Positions 17,777-26,294 of a stretch of 64,000 nucleotides of DNA are shown one piece after another. The DNA is from Bin87 sp965220505 (GTDB lineage: Bacteria; Chloroflexota; Dehalococcoidia; Lucifugimonadales; UBA3495), in assembly GCA_965220505.1 (NCBI GenBank), contig CBDCQE010000001.1, positions 2,046,001-2,110,000 on the forward strand, read 5' to 3'. The first letter of the stretch is position 1, and each line of letters opens with the position of its first letter. Under the pieces are notes generated by a model, which saw only the letters and a list, made by a program, of their open reading frames with translations, was not told the origin of the DNA and did not search any database. A program made the translations under genes and the position numbers.

Positions 17777-18637
17777 ATGGCTGAAATCTACACCCTGGGC
17801 GCCGGGACGCCCACGCCCACGCCAACCCGCTTCGGCAGTTCCCACGTGCTCAAGGTGGGCGACCAACACCTGATGTTCGACTGCGGGCCGGCCACCACGC
17901 ACAAGCTGGTCAAGGCGGGCCTGTTTCCTACCCAGGTGGACTACCTCTTCTTCACCCACCACCATTTCGACCACGACATCGACTACCCCTGCTTCCTGCT
18001 GTGCCGTTGGGACCAGAGCGTCGGCAGGGAGAACCGGTTGCAGGTGTTCGGCCCTGACCTGACCGAGAAGATCACCGAGGGCATCATCGGCGAAAATGGC
18101 CTCTTCTCCCACGACTGGAAGGCCCGGGTCAACCACCCTCTCAGCCAGGCGGTGTTCGTCAATCGCGGCGGCACGCTGCCCCGGCCGGCCCCGTCGGTGT
18201 CGGCAACCGATGTGGGACCGGGCAAAGTGTTCAGCGGTTCCGACTGGGAGGTGACCGCTGCGCCCGCTGAGCACGTCCAGCCCTACCTTGACTCACTGGC
18301 CTACCGCGTCGACACACCCGACGGCAGCGTCATTTTCACCGGCGACACCCAGCCCTGCGACACGGTAACCGAACTGGCGCGAGACGCCGACATGATGCTC
18401 TGCATGTGCTGGGACGACCAGGCGGTGATGGACAGCAACGGCGAGGCCGGCGGCCAGTGCGGCACCACCGGCGCGGCCCGCATGGCCCAGGCCGCCGGCG
18501 TGAAAAAGCTGGTGCTCGTCCACATCGGCCCGCACCTGTCCTCCCACGGCCCCATGGAGCAGGGCATCGGCGACATCAGCCGCATCTACGACGGCGAGAT
18601 CGTGTTTTCCGAAGAGCTGATGCGGATCACGCTGTAG
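17777..18637 (+). CDS. MBL-fold metallohydrolase, RNase Z-like group
   Basis: This 286-aa protein carries the metallo-beta-lactamase signature FFTHHHFDHDIDYP (about residues 58-70), an upstream LMFDCGPATTH, a later AAPAEHVQP, FTGDTQPCD (metal-bridging Asp, about 190) and LVLVHIGPH. The arrangement (GTPTPTPTRFGSS at the start, then DCGP) matches the RNase Z/arylsulfatase-like MBL group. No tRNA-binding exosite arm is evident, so a small-molecule hydrolase is as likely as tRNA 3' processing. ATG 17777 follows GTGAGG; the longer frame from 17621 has no ribosome site. It converges with the amidohydrolase gene that follows. Confidence 0.85.
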   Translation: MAEIYTLGAGTPTPTPTRFGSSHVLKVGDQHLMFDCGPATTHKLVKAGLFPTQVDYLFFTHHHFDHDIDYPCFLLCRWDQSVGRENRLQVFGPDLTEKITEGIIGENGLFSHDWKARVNHPLSQAVFVNRGGTLPRPAPSVSATDVGPGKVFSGSDWEVTAAPAEHVQPYLDSLAYRVDTPDGSVIFTGDTQPCDTVTELARDADMMLCMCWDDQAVMDSNGEAGGQCGTTGAARMAQAAGVKKLVLVHIGPHLSSHGPMEQGIGDISRIYDGEIVFSEELMRITL

Positions 18638-18678
18638 GCCCGGCTGCACATCGAAATCTCGGCGGGCGAACGCGCAGA

Positions 18679-19695
18679 TTACTCCGCAATGTTGTACACG
18701 CGCATGGCGGTGTCGTGGAACAGCGCCGCCCGTTCCGTTGCCGAGTAGCCGGCGGACAGGCGCTTGAAAGCGTTGAACAGCACGTTGTAGGAGTAGGACG
18801 GCTTGTCCACCGGGAAGTTGCTCTCGAACATGCAGCGGTCCGGGCCGAACTGCTCGATGCAGTAGTTCATCAGCGGGCCCAGGGTTCCGGCCAACTCTTC
18901 CGAGCCGATGGGCGTTTCCCACTGGTCCCAGTTGTAACCGTAGCGGACCTGTCCCACACCGCCCAGCTTGATCACTACGTTGGGACACTGGGCCACCTCG
19001 GCCACGCCACGCCGCCATGCCGGCAGCACCTCGTCGTCCCGGTTGGCGTAGGGGCCGACGCGCACCAGCCCGCCGATGTGGTTCAGCACGATGGTCAGGT
19101 CGGGAACGGCGCGGGCAAATTCGGCCAACTCGGGCAACTGCGGGTGGTACAGCGAGTTCTCCAGGACCAGCCCCATCTCGGCCATCACCCTGGCGCCGGC
19201 GCGGTAGCCATCCGACGAAAGGGCTCCCCGGATGTCGCGCTGCACCAATTCGGGGCTCTCGTCCCATCCGGTGGAATGACGGACGCCGCGGAAGCGCCCG
19301 GGACTGGCGGCGACCATGGCCTCCAGCACCGGACGAACCCCGTCGCCCAGTTTCAGGTCGGCGTGCCCCATGATGGCAGCGGCCGCCTTGGTCGACCCAT
19401 GGCTGCCGGTGGCAGACTCCTCCGCGATGGTCTCGATGTACTCCACCTCACCCACCGGCCGCATCGCCTCCGGCCCGTCCGGCCGATATTCGCACCGCAC
19501 CTCGATGAACACCGTTGACGTGACGTTGTGACCGCTGCTCACGTCCGCGGTCAACTCGGGCAGCAGGTACCGCTGGTATGCGGGAGGCTCCGGGCGCGAG
19601 ACCCAGAAGTGATGGTGCGTGTCGCAAATCGGCAGGTCCGGCTCCAGGGTTTCCTCGACGGTTTGCGCCAGCCAGTCTTCGCCTTTCAGTACCAT
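18679..19695 (-). CDS. Amidohydrolase (2-pyrone-4,6-dicarboxylate-lactonase-like), copy 1
   Basis: This 338-aa TIM-barrel amidohydrolase is of the Amidohydro_2 type, which includes lactonases and decarboxylases of cyclic acids. Motifs are ICDTHHHFW (HxH metal pair, about 27-35), FIEVRCEYR, MGHADLKLG, RGVRHSTGW, VLNHIGG (about 223) and DRCMFESNFPVDK (about 283-295). ATG 19695 is favoured by GAGGTG just upstream; a GTG three codons earlier is possible. It is closely related to the protein at 49225-50241, which has the same length and shares GPDRCMFESNFP and YNAFKRLS/FNAFKRLS segments. The substrate cannot be told from sequence. Confidence 0.88.
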   Translation of the reverse strand: MVLKGEDWLAQTVEETLEPDLPICDTHHHFWVSRPEPPAYQRYLLPELTADVSSGHNVTSTVFIEVRCEYRPDGPEAMRPVGEVEYIETIAEESATGSHGSTKAAAAIMGHADLKLGDGVRPVLEAMVAASPGRFRGVRHSTGWDESPELVQRDIRGALSSDGYRAGARVMAEMGLVLENSLYHPQLPELAEFARAVPDLTIVLNHIGGLVRVGPYANRDDEVLPAWRRGVAEVAQCPNVVIKLGGVGQVRYGYNWDQWETPIGSEELAGTLGPLMNYCIEQFGPDRCMFESNFPVDKPSYSYNVLFNAFKRLSAGYSATERAALFHDTAMRVYNIAE

Positions 19696-19887
19696 GTCGT
19701 CCACCTCGGTGATGTCGCTTCATCCGATACTACCACGGGCGATTTCGCGTTTGATCGCCGGCGGAGAATGCCGTCTCATGCCATCTGCCGTTGAAATAGG
19801 GTAGCGGACGCCGCCGTTGTGCCTATAATGGCGGCCAACATCGAGCCGGACGTCGGACCGCGCGCTGGACGCGCTACAGGAGGCGAC

Positions 19888-20325
19888 ATGGCAGTCTTGA
19901 AAATAGAAGGCGTGACCCACTGGTCGATCCCCGTGAACGACCTGAACGAAGCCGAGGCATTTTACGGAGAACTGCTGGGTCTCGAGCCCAAGGGCCGGCT
20001 GGGCAACAGCGTTATGTCGTGTTTCAACGTCGGCGACCACAACATCCTGCTCTGCGAACGCTCCAGCCCGACGGACGGAGCGCAGGCGGATAACGGCGGC
20101 GCGCACCACTCGTTCACCGTGTCGCCGGAGATCTTCGACACCGCGTGCCAGGAGTTCCGCCGGCGGGGCATCCGGATCGACCATCTGACCTACCGGGCCC
20201 AGGGCTTCTTCACCGGCCGCGAACTGTACTTCTTCGACCCCAGCGGCAACCGGCTGGAACTGCGCGACCCCACCTGGACGGCGGGTATGCCCGAGCCGTC
20301 CTTCGAGGAACTGGCCAACGCATAA
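19888..20325 (+). CDS. VOC-family (glyoxalase/bleomycin-resistance/dioxygenase) protein
   Basis: This 145-aa protein is a single VOC module. It opens with VTHWSIPVNDLNEAEAFYGE, where the metal-binding position is the His in THWSIPV, and ends with ELYFFDPSGNRLELRD, carrying the distal glutamate. Members are metal-dependent lyases, isomerases or extradiol dioxygenases. ATG 19888 is chosen because AGGAGG lies four bases upstream; a longer frame from 19819 has no such site. It precedes the SnoaL-like gene in the same direction, and may contribute to the ring-cleavage cluster that follows, though the 176-bp gap with an inverted repeat argues against a shared transcript. Confidence 0.87.
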   Translation: MAVLKIEGVTHWSIPVNDLNEAEAFYGELLGLEPKGRLGNSVMSCFNVGDHNILLCERSSPTDGAQADNGGAHHSFTVSPEIFDTACQEFRRRGIRIDHLTYRAQGFFTGRELYFFDPSGNRLELRDPTWTAGMPEPSFEELANA

Positions 20326-20338
20326 ACGGAAGGAACTC

Positions 20339-20431
20339 GCATGGATGGACAGGATGATCAGGATTGAGTGGATTGATTGTGATCGCCGCGGCGCATTGTC
20401 GCTCCATTCCGTCTATCCTGTTTATCCATGC
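20339..20431. repeat. Inverted-repeat element (ACAGGAT family)
   Basis: The arms GCATGGATGGACAGGAT (20339-20355) and ATCCTGTTTATCCATGC (20415-20431) pair at 15 of 17 positions around a loop of about 59 bases. It lies between the VOC and SnoaL genes. Similar intergenic elements are found at 25317-25409 and 50315-50361, so this is probably a small dispersed, non-coding repeat family. It could act as a transcript-end hairpin. Confidence 0.7.
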
Positions 20432-20501
20432 AAAACGCTTGATTCAGTGTGCCAGTGGGTACGCGTGAGGCTGGTGCGTACATTTTCGGAAGGAGCGGGT
20501 C

Positions 20502-20966
20502 ATGAGTCTGGAAGACATTGAACGCCGGCTGCGTGCGCTGGAGGACGTTGAGGAGATCAAGCGCCTCAAGGCCCGCTACTGCGCCTACTGCGACGACAAC
20601 TATGACGCCGACGCCATCGCCGGCCTGTTTGTCGAGGACGCGATATGGGACGGCGGCATCCGCGGCCGTGCCGAAGGCCGGGAGGGCATCCGCAACTTCT
20701 TCATCAACGCCCCGAACCGTCTGCCCTTTGCCGTGCACATGGTCATGAATCCCATCATCGAGGTGGACGGCGATACCGCCACCGGGGTCTGGTACCTGTT
20801 CCAGCCCTGCACCTACGCCGATGGAGATCGCGCCGTGTGGGGCTCGGCGCGCTACGACGAGGAATACATCCGGGTGGACGGGGTCTGGATGTTCAAACAC
20901 CTCAAGCTGACGTCAAACTTCTGGACACCGTTCGACCAGGGTTGGGTCGAGGCGCAATTCGTGTAG
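20502..20966 (+). CDS. SnoaL-like (NTF2-fold) protein
   Basis: This 154-aa protein has the cone-shaped NTF2/SnoaL_4 pattern: a first helix EIKRLKARYCAYCDDNYD, then LFVEDAIWDGG and GREGIRNFF, then MVMNPIIEVDGDTATGVWYL, and the terminal IRVDGVWMFKHLKL. Such proteins are small hydrolases, isomerases or dehydratases, or partners of ring dioxygenases, whose beta subunits share this fold. ATG 20502 follows GGAAGGAG. It is 81 bp before the flavin monooxygenase and reads in the same direction. A catalytic role is not certain. Confidence 0.85.
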   Translation: MSLEDIERRLRALEDVEEIKRLKARYCAYCDDNYDADAIAGLFVEDAIWDGGIRGRAEGREGIRNFFINAPNRLPFAVHMVMNPIIEVDGDTATGVWYLFQPCTYADGDRAVWGSARYDEEYIRVDGVWMFKHLKLTSNFWTPFDQGWVEAQFV

Positions 20967-21047
20967 GATCGCGCACCCGGTAATCTAATTGGCGGAGATT
21001 TTCTCAACACAAGAAACTTATTCAGGCCATCCTGTGGACGGTGAGAC

Positions 21048-22553
21048 ATGCGAACTGGGGCTGATTACAAGCAGAGCCTGCACGACGGGCGCGACGTCTG
21101 GGTGTTGGGTGAGGGCCGCGTGGACGACATCACCACCCACCCGTTCACGTCGGCAATGGTGGACGAGTACGCAACCTGGTACGACCGTCACTTCGACCCC
21201 GAATGGCAGGACACACTTCTGACCAAGCTGGACGCAAGCGGCCACCGCCAGCCCGTCCTGCTCACCCCGCCGGAAACCGCCGACGATCTCAGACACCTGG
21301 GCAAGGCCATCAGCGCAACCCATTTTGCCGGCGGCGGAAACGTCACCCACACCCCGGCCTACGGCGCGTTGATCTCCCTGGGGCTGTTGAACGTCCTTTC
21401 GAGGGTGGACGAATCCAATGAGGAAATCGAGGTGGCCCGGGACTACCTGGAGTCGCTGCCCAAGGGCGGCCGGTTCCTCACCTACGCCGGCGGAGGGCCG
21501 CTCATCGGCACGCGCCTCCGTCCGGACGAGAACGACCGCGCCGCCATGCGCCTGGTCAGCGACACTGCCGACGGCATCGTGATCAGCGGCAAGATCCAAA
21601 TGCACACCAGCACGGCCTTCGCCGAGGACCTGCTGGTCTCCACCCGGAACGATATGCCGCCCGGGAGCGGCAAGTACCCCTGGTTCATCGTGCCGGTGAA
21701 CGCCCCGGGCCTCAAGGTGGTAACCCGGCGACCCGCCGCCCGGCACAAAAACCCGTTCCTGTCCCCGTTGAGCGGCCGGTTCGACGAGCTCGATTCCATG
21801 GTCTGGTTCGACAACGTCTTCATCCCCCGCAACCGCGTTTTCGGGGGAGAGCCCGCCAACCGAAACCGCCGCCACGGGCTGGTGTGCTGGATGCTCTGGC
21901 ATCACAGCTACGGCTGGCTCGCCAAGGCGGAACTGACCCTGGGCCTCGCCCTGGCCCTGGCCGAAATCATGGGCCTCAAGGACAACCCGCAGACCATTGA
22001 GCAGCTTGTCGAGCTGACCGTCAACGTCCAGACCACCCGCACCTGCATGACCGCGGCGGAGCTGGAACCGGAAACGACGGCCAGCGGATATGTCCTGCCC
22101 AACCAGGTACACGTGGCCGCCGCCGGCGTCAACACCCTCCGGGTCCGCCAGCGCATGGGCGAAATCCTGCGCGGCCTGCCCGGCTCGTCGCTGATCAACG
22201 CCCCGGCCGACACCGACTTCGAAGACCCCACGATGGCCGCTGAATTGGAAGACGCCTTCGGCGGAGGCGGGTACACCGCCATGCAACGGGCCGCGTTGCT
22301 CCAACTCGCCTGGGACCAGGTGTCATCGGGCCTGGACGGACGCGAGGCCGCCTTCGAGCTCCACGCCAGCGGCGGGCTGGATGCGTGGCGCCACCAGTTG
22401 GCGGCCTGGTTCGACCGCCACAGCGAACTGGCCAACAGCGTCCATGATCTCGTACAGGTGGACATACCGGCCATGGACCTGTCCAGCCTCCAGGAGGTTG
22501 CCCCGCCACCACGCCGGATACCGCAGGTCAACACGGGAACACCCAACCCCTAG
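21048..22553 (+). CDS. HpaB-type FADH2-dependent monooxygenase
   Basis: This 501-aa protein resembles the large component of 4-hydroxyphenylacetate 3-hydroxylase and related acyl-CoA-dehydrogenase-fold monooxygenases. It begins DYKQSLHDGRDVWVLGEGRV and TTHPFTSAMV. The central part has DTADGIVISGKIQMHTSTAFAEDLLV and WFDNVFIPRNRVF, typical of the family's FAD/substrate pocket. These enzymes use FADH2 from a separate flavin reductase to hydroxylate phenols; no reductase gene is in the window. The length is normal. It is followed after 31 bp by an SDR. The natural substrate is unknown. Confidence 0.88.
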   Translation: MRTGADYKQSLHDGRDVWVLGEGRVDDITTHPFTSAMVDEYATWYDRHFDPEWQDTLLTKLDASGHRQPVLLTPPETADDLRHLGKAISATHFAGGGNVTHTPAYGALISLGLLNVLSRVDESNEEIEVARDYLESLPKGGRFLTYAGGGPLIGTRLRPDENDRAAMRLVSDTADGIVISGKIQMHTSTAFAEDLLVSTRNDMPPGSGKYPWFIVPVNAPGLKVVTRRPAARHKNPFLSPLSGRFDELDSMVWFDNVFIPRNRVFGGEPANRNRRHGLVCWMLWHHSYGWLAKAELTLGLALALAEIMGLKDNPQTIEQLVELTVNVQTTRTCMTAAELEPETTASGYVLPNQVHVAAAGVNTLRVRQRMGEILRGLPGSSLINAPADTDFEDPTMAAELEDAFGGGGYTAMQRAALLQLAWDQVSSGLDGREAAFELHASGGLDAWRHQLAAWFDRHSELANSVHDLVQVDIPAMDLSSLQEVAPPPRRIPQVNTGTPNP

Positions 22554-22584
22554 TCGAGCGACGACACGCACAGGCAGGTCAACC

Positions 22585-23352
22585 ATGGGACAGATGGACG
22601 GAATGGTCGCGATCGTCACCGGCGCCAGCCGGGGCCTGGGACGGGCCATCGCCAAAGCGTATGCGGAGGAGGGCGCCGGCGTGGTCATCTCGGCCCGCAG
22701 TCAATCGCCCACGGGCCTGGCCGGAACCCTGGAAGAAACGGCGAACGACATCAGGGATGCCGGCGGCGACGTCCTCGCCGTCAGTTGCGACGTGACCGAT
22801 GAAGCGCAGGTCAACGATATGGTCCGCAAGGCGGTGGACCGGTACGGCCGGATCGACGTGCTGTTCAACAATGCCGGCATGATGGTGCTGGGTGAGACGA
22901 TCATGGATATCGACGCCCCGCGCTGGGAACAACTCATGCGGATCAACGTCAACGGCCCTTATCTGTGCAGCCGGGCCGTGCTCCCGACCATGATCGAGCA
23001 GCAGCGCGGCAGCATCATCAACATCGGTTCGCGGATGGCCACCGACCCCAACCAGGGCGGCGGCGTCCTCTACAGCGCCAGCAAAGCGGCGGTGCACATG
23101 TTCAGCTACTGCCTGGCCGACGAGGTGCGCGAGCACAACATCGCCGTGAACATCCTCAGCCCCGGCGGCCTCCGCAGCGAGGGCTCGGCGGCAATCCCGT
23201 GGACGCAGCGGGATTGGCACGAGCGGGTGGACCCCAGCGCAATCGGCCCGCTGGCCGTGTACCTGGCCCGGCAGGACGCCAGCACCTTCACCGGCCAACT
23301 GGCATCCCGGTTCGACTTCGGCACAACCTGGGGGCCGGGCGTCGAATCGTAG
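22585..23352 (+). CDS. SDR-family oxidoreductase
   Basis: This 255-aa short-chain dehydrogenase has the cofactor motif VTGASRGLGRA (about 11-21), NNAGMM (about 92), the catalytic serine in NIGSRMA and the tyrosine-lysine pair YSASKAA (about 160-166). Arg13-15 and SARS at the end of beta-2 suggest NADP rather than NAD. The start ATG 22585 is the first after the monooxygenase stop; a longer frame would run into that gene. The gene is probably co-transcribed with the monooxygenase. The C-terminus is a little unusual (FDFGTTWGPG) but full length. Confidence 0.92.
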   Translation: MGQMDGMVAIVTGASRGLGRAIAKAYAEEGAGVVISARSQSPTGLAGTLEETANDIRDAGGDVLAVSCDVTDEAQVNDMVRKAVDRYGRIDVLFNNAGMMVLGETIMDIDAPRWEQLMRINVNGPYLCSRAVLPTMIEQQRGSIINIGSRMATDPNQGGGVLYSASKAAVHMFSYCLADEVREHNIAVNILSPGGLRSEGSAAIPWTQRDWHERVDPSAIGPLAVYLARQDASTFTGQLASRFDFGTTWGPGVES

Positions 23353-23448
23353 CTTCCCTTCCCGACGCCATCGCTGATCCGGGCTGCTTGTTGACAGGCC
23401 CGGACAAGGACTCTAGGCTGGCAGCACATTCGAAGCAACGCTGGGGAC

Positions 23449-24783
23449 ATGGGTGCACTTATGGATATCAAAGATCTGATTATCGACGACCGTGATCGGG
23501 GCGTTTTCCGAGTCCACCGGTCATCCATGACCTCAACCGATCTGTTCGAACGGGAAAGGGAGTTCATTTTCAGCCGTTGCTGGATCTACCTCGGCCACGA
23601 GTCCGAGGTGGAGAACCCGGGAGACTACCGCCGGCGCGTGGTGGCGGGACGACCGCTGTTCTTCGCCCGTGGCCGGGACGGCCAGGTCCGCGTGTTCCTC
23701 AATTCCTGTCCGCACCGGGGCGCTTTGATCTGCCGGCGGGACGCCGGGAACGCCGACGTCCTGCAGTGCTTCTACCATGCCTGGTCCTTCAACACCAACG
23801 GCGAACTGATCGGCGTCCCCGACCAGGAAGCCTACGGGCCGTTCTTCGACCGCAGCGAGCTTGGCCTCAAGGAACCGCCCCGCGTCGAAAGTTACCGCGG
23901 CTTTTACTTCGTCAGCTTCAACCCCCATGTCGAGGACCTGGTCAGCTACCTGGCCGGCGCGCGCGAGTACCTCGACCTGATCATGGACCAGGCCGAGGAA
24001 GGGATGCGGGTGGTGGCCGGTTCCAACAAGTACACCATGAAGGCCAATTGGAAGCTCCTGGTGGAAAACAGCCTGGACGGCTACCACCTGGTCCCCACGC
24101 ACCAGACGTACCTGGACTACATCAGCAGCCTGGGCTCCGACGACAGCGGGCAGACGGCGGCGTCCCGCATCGTGGGCAAGGCGCGGGCCCTGGGCAATGG
24201 CCACTGCGTGATCGAATCGCCGGTGCGCAACGGCCGCCCCATCGCTCACTGGCACCCGCTGTTCGGCGAGGAAGCCAGGGAGCCCATCGCGCGCGTCCGC
24301 CAGCGCCTGGTGGACAAGTACGGCGAGGAGCACACCTTCCGCATGGCCGATACCTCCCGGAACCTGATCATCTATCCCAACCTGGTGATCAACGACATCA
24401 TGGCCATCACCATCCGGTACTTCGAGCCCCTGGCTCCCGACAACATGGAGGTCACCGCCTGGCACCTGGTGCCGCGGGAAGAATCAGAATCCATGCTGGC
24501 AACCCGGTTGGACAGCTTCCTGACCTTCCTGGGTCCGGGAGGGTTCGCCACGCCCGACGACGTCGAGGCCCTGGAGTCCTGCCAGATCGGCTTCCGCGCC
24601 ACGGAAACCGAATGGTCCGACATCTCGCGCGGCATGCTCCGGCCGGCCAAATCCACCGACGAGCTCCAGATGCGCGGGTTCTGGCGACAATGGCACGCCA
24701 ACATGCAGGGCCTCAGCAAGACCAACGTGCAAGACACGGCGGTCGAGGAACTTGAAGAGGCGTTGGCCCTGGCAGACGACTGA
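23449..24783 (+). CDS. Rieske aromatic-ring-hydroxylating dioxygenase, alpha subunit
   Basis: This 444-aa protein is the oxygenase large subunit. The Rieske [2Fe-2S] ligands are in SCPHRGALICRR and LQCFYHAWSF (C-x-H and C-x2-H, residues about 87-108). The mononuclear iron site is in NSLDGYHLVPTH (about 210-220), with a carboxylate expected near 380. ATG 23449 and ATG 23461 are both possible; I kept the first. It is followed after 22 bp by the beta subunit. Electron-transfer partners (ferredoxin, reductase) are not in the window. The likely role is initial cis-dihydroxylation of an aromatic or cyclic compound; the exact substrate is unknown. Confidence 0.93.
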   Translation: MGALMDIKDLIIDDRDRGVFRVHRSSMTSTDLFEREREFIFSRCWIYLGHESEVENPGDYRRRVVAGRPLFFARGRDGQVRVFLNSCPHRGALICRRDAGNADVLQCFYHAWSFNTNGELIGVPDQEAYGPFFDRSELGLKEPPRVESYRGFYFVSFNPHVEDLVSYLAGAREYLDLIMDQAEEGMRVVAGSNKYTMKANWKLLVENSLDGYHLVPTHQTYLDYISSLGSDDSGQTAASRIVGKARALGNGHCVIESPVRNGRPIAHWHPLFGEEAREPIARVRQRLVDKYGEEHTFRMADTSRNLIIYPNLVINDIMAITIRYFEPLAPDNMEVTAWHLVPREESESMLATRLDSFLTFLGPGGFATPDDVEALESCQIGFRATETEWSDISRGMLRPAKSTDELQMRGFWRQWHANMQGLSKTNVQDTAVEELEEALALADD

Positions 24784-24805
24784 CCATTGCTTTATCAGGT
24801 GAACC

Positions 24806-25300
24806 ATGACAACCGTTAACCAGCCAACGCTGCGGGAGCAGGTGGAAGATTTCCTGTTCCGGGAAGCCGCCCTCTTGGACGATTGGCTCCTGGATGATTG
24901 GGTGGACCTTTTCACCGAAGACGCCCGGTACATCGTGCCCACCACCGACCTGCCGGAGGGCGACCCCAAGCGCGACCTGGTGTTCATCGACGACGACATC
25001 ACCCGCCTGCGCGCCCGGGCGGTGCGGTTGAACTCCCGCCACGCCCATCGCGAGTATCCGTGGTCGCGCACCCGCCGGTTCGTCTCCAACGTGCGCGTTG
25101 CGGAAACCGACGACGGCGAGCTTGCGGTGAACTCCAACGTGCTGGTCTACCGGTTCCGCGCCGGCGAGGGCGCGCCCTACGTCGGCAGCATCGAGTACAT
25201 CCTGCGGCGGGACGGTGATGGCCTGAAGATTGCTTATCGTCGAGCGGTGCTGGACCTGGAAGCGCTGTCCTGGCACGGGGCGGTCAGCATCATATTCTGA
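24806..25300 (+). CDS. Rieske dioxygenase, beta subunit
   Basis: This 164-aa protein is the small NTF2-fold subunit of the ring-hydroxylating dioxygenase: LREQVEDFLFREAALLDD at the start, then WVDLFTEDARYIVPTTDLP and SRTRRFVSNVRVAE, and a last segment AYRRAVLDLEALSWHGAVSIIF. The beta subunit has no metal centre and supports the alpha3-beta3 assembly. It lies 22 bp after the alpha gene, so the pair is one transcript. An inverted repeat at 25317-25409 follows at once and may end or attenuate the message before the SDR. Confidence 0.93.
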   Translation: MTTVNQPTLREQVEDFLFREAALLDDWLLDDWVDLFTEDARYIVPTTDLPEGDPKRDLVFIDDDITRLRARAVRLNSRHAHREYPWSRTRRFVSNVRVAETDDGELAVNSNVLVYRFRAGEGAPYVGSIEYILRRDGDGLKIAYRRAVLDLEALSWHGAVSIIF

Positions 25301-25316
25301 GCCCGTCGGCAATTTC

Positions 25317-25409
25317 GTCAGAAGCAGGATTTGCCGGATTTTAAGATTTTTCTGGATTGCGTTTCCCAATCTTGCCAATCCTAATAATCTTGAAAATCCT
25401 GCTTCTGAC
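25317..25409. repeat. Inverted-repeat element with long perfect terminal arms
   Basis: The arms GTCAGAAGCAGGATTT (25317-25332) and AAATCCTGCTTCTGAC (25394-25409) are perfect complements of 16 bases, with AT-rich inner sequence containing further partial copies of GGATTT and AATCC. The left arm resembles the element at 50321-50361. It fills the dioxygenase-SDR gap and contains no gene. It is a likely non-autonomous or REP-like repeat. Confidence 0.8.
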
Positions 25410-25453
25410 AAATGCCGGTAACCGTCTGCATTCCACGCAGTAGAGGTTGACGC

Positions 25454-26275
25454 TTGAAACTCGAAGGTAAAACCGCGCTGGTCACCGGCACCAGCCCCAA
25501 CATCATGGGCGGCATCGCTGAAGAGTTGGCCAGGGCCGGCGCCAATCTGGTCTGCGTGGACATCCGCCAGGAGTACGCGGAGAAGTGCGCCGCGTCCATC
25601 GTCGCCGAGGGGCACGACGCCATGGGCGTCGTGTGCGACGTGACCGACGAGGACCAGGTGGTCGCCGCCATCGCTCAGGCCACGGAACGGTTTGGCGGCA
25701 TCGACATCCTGGCGAATGGCGCCGCCCTGTTCAACTTCAAGGGCGTGCTGGACATGCCCCTGGACGAGTGGCGTCGCCAGACCGACATCATCCTCACCGG
25801 GGCGTTCCTGTTCACCAAGCACGTTGCCCACCAGATGATCGAGCAGGAACGCCAGGGCAACATCATCAACATCATCTCCACCGCCGGACACCAGGGTGAG
25901 CCCGGCAACGTGGGCTACGGCACCGCCAAGGCCGGGCTGCTCAACTTCACTCGCTCGGTGGCCATGGAACTTTCCAAGTACGGCATCCGGGTCAACAGCC
26001 TGACCCCGACCGCCACCAACGCAACGGAGGGTCGGGAACGCGCCGAAAGGTGGGGTGTGGAATGGCCGCGGCCACGCGGAGGACAGCGCGCCGCCGGACT
26101 GCTGCCGGATGCCAGCCGGGGCGCTCCGCTGCTCCGGCTCCCCGGCCCGTCGCACTACGGCAAGGCGGCCGTGTTCCTGGCTTCCGACGACGCCGAGATG
26201 ATCACGGGGTTCGACCTGCGCGTGGACGCCGGCGCGGTCTCGAAATACTGGATCTGGTCCCCCGGCGACGCCTAA
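25454..26275 (+). CDS. SDR-family oxidoreductase with TTG start
   Basis: This 273-aa SDR has a divergent cofactor loop VTGTSPNIMGGIAEELA (about 9-25) in place of the usual TGxxxGIG, an acid VDIRQEY after beta-2 suggesting NAD, NGAALF in place of NNAG, an IISTAGH active-site serine region and YGTAKAG (tyrosine-lysine, about 157). It likely dehydrogenates the diol made by the dioxygenase upstream, but this is inference. The frame begins with TTG 25454 (KLEGKTALVTG); no ATG or GTG lies in a suitable place, and AGAGG is upstream. An insert of about 30 residues near 200 (RPRGGQRAAGLLPDAS) is longer than usual. Confidence 0.87.
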   Translation: MKLEGKTALVTGTSPNIMGGIAEELARAGANLVCVDIRQEYAEKCAASIVAEGHDAMGVVCDVTDEDQVVAAIAQATERFGGIDILANGAALFNFKGVLDMPLDEWRRQTDIILTGAFLFTKHVAHQMIEQERQGNIINIISTAGHQGEPGNVGYGTAKAGLLNFTRSVAMELSKYGIRVNSLTPTATNATEGRERAERWGVEWPRPRGGQRAAGLLPDASRGAPLLRLPGPSHYGKAAVFLASDDAEMITGFDLRVDAGAVSKYWIWSPGDA

Positions 26276-26294
26276 TCTCCGCCCGGTCGGCGCG

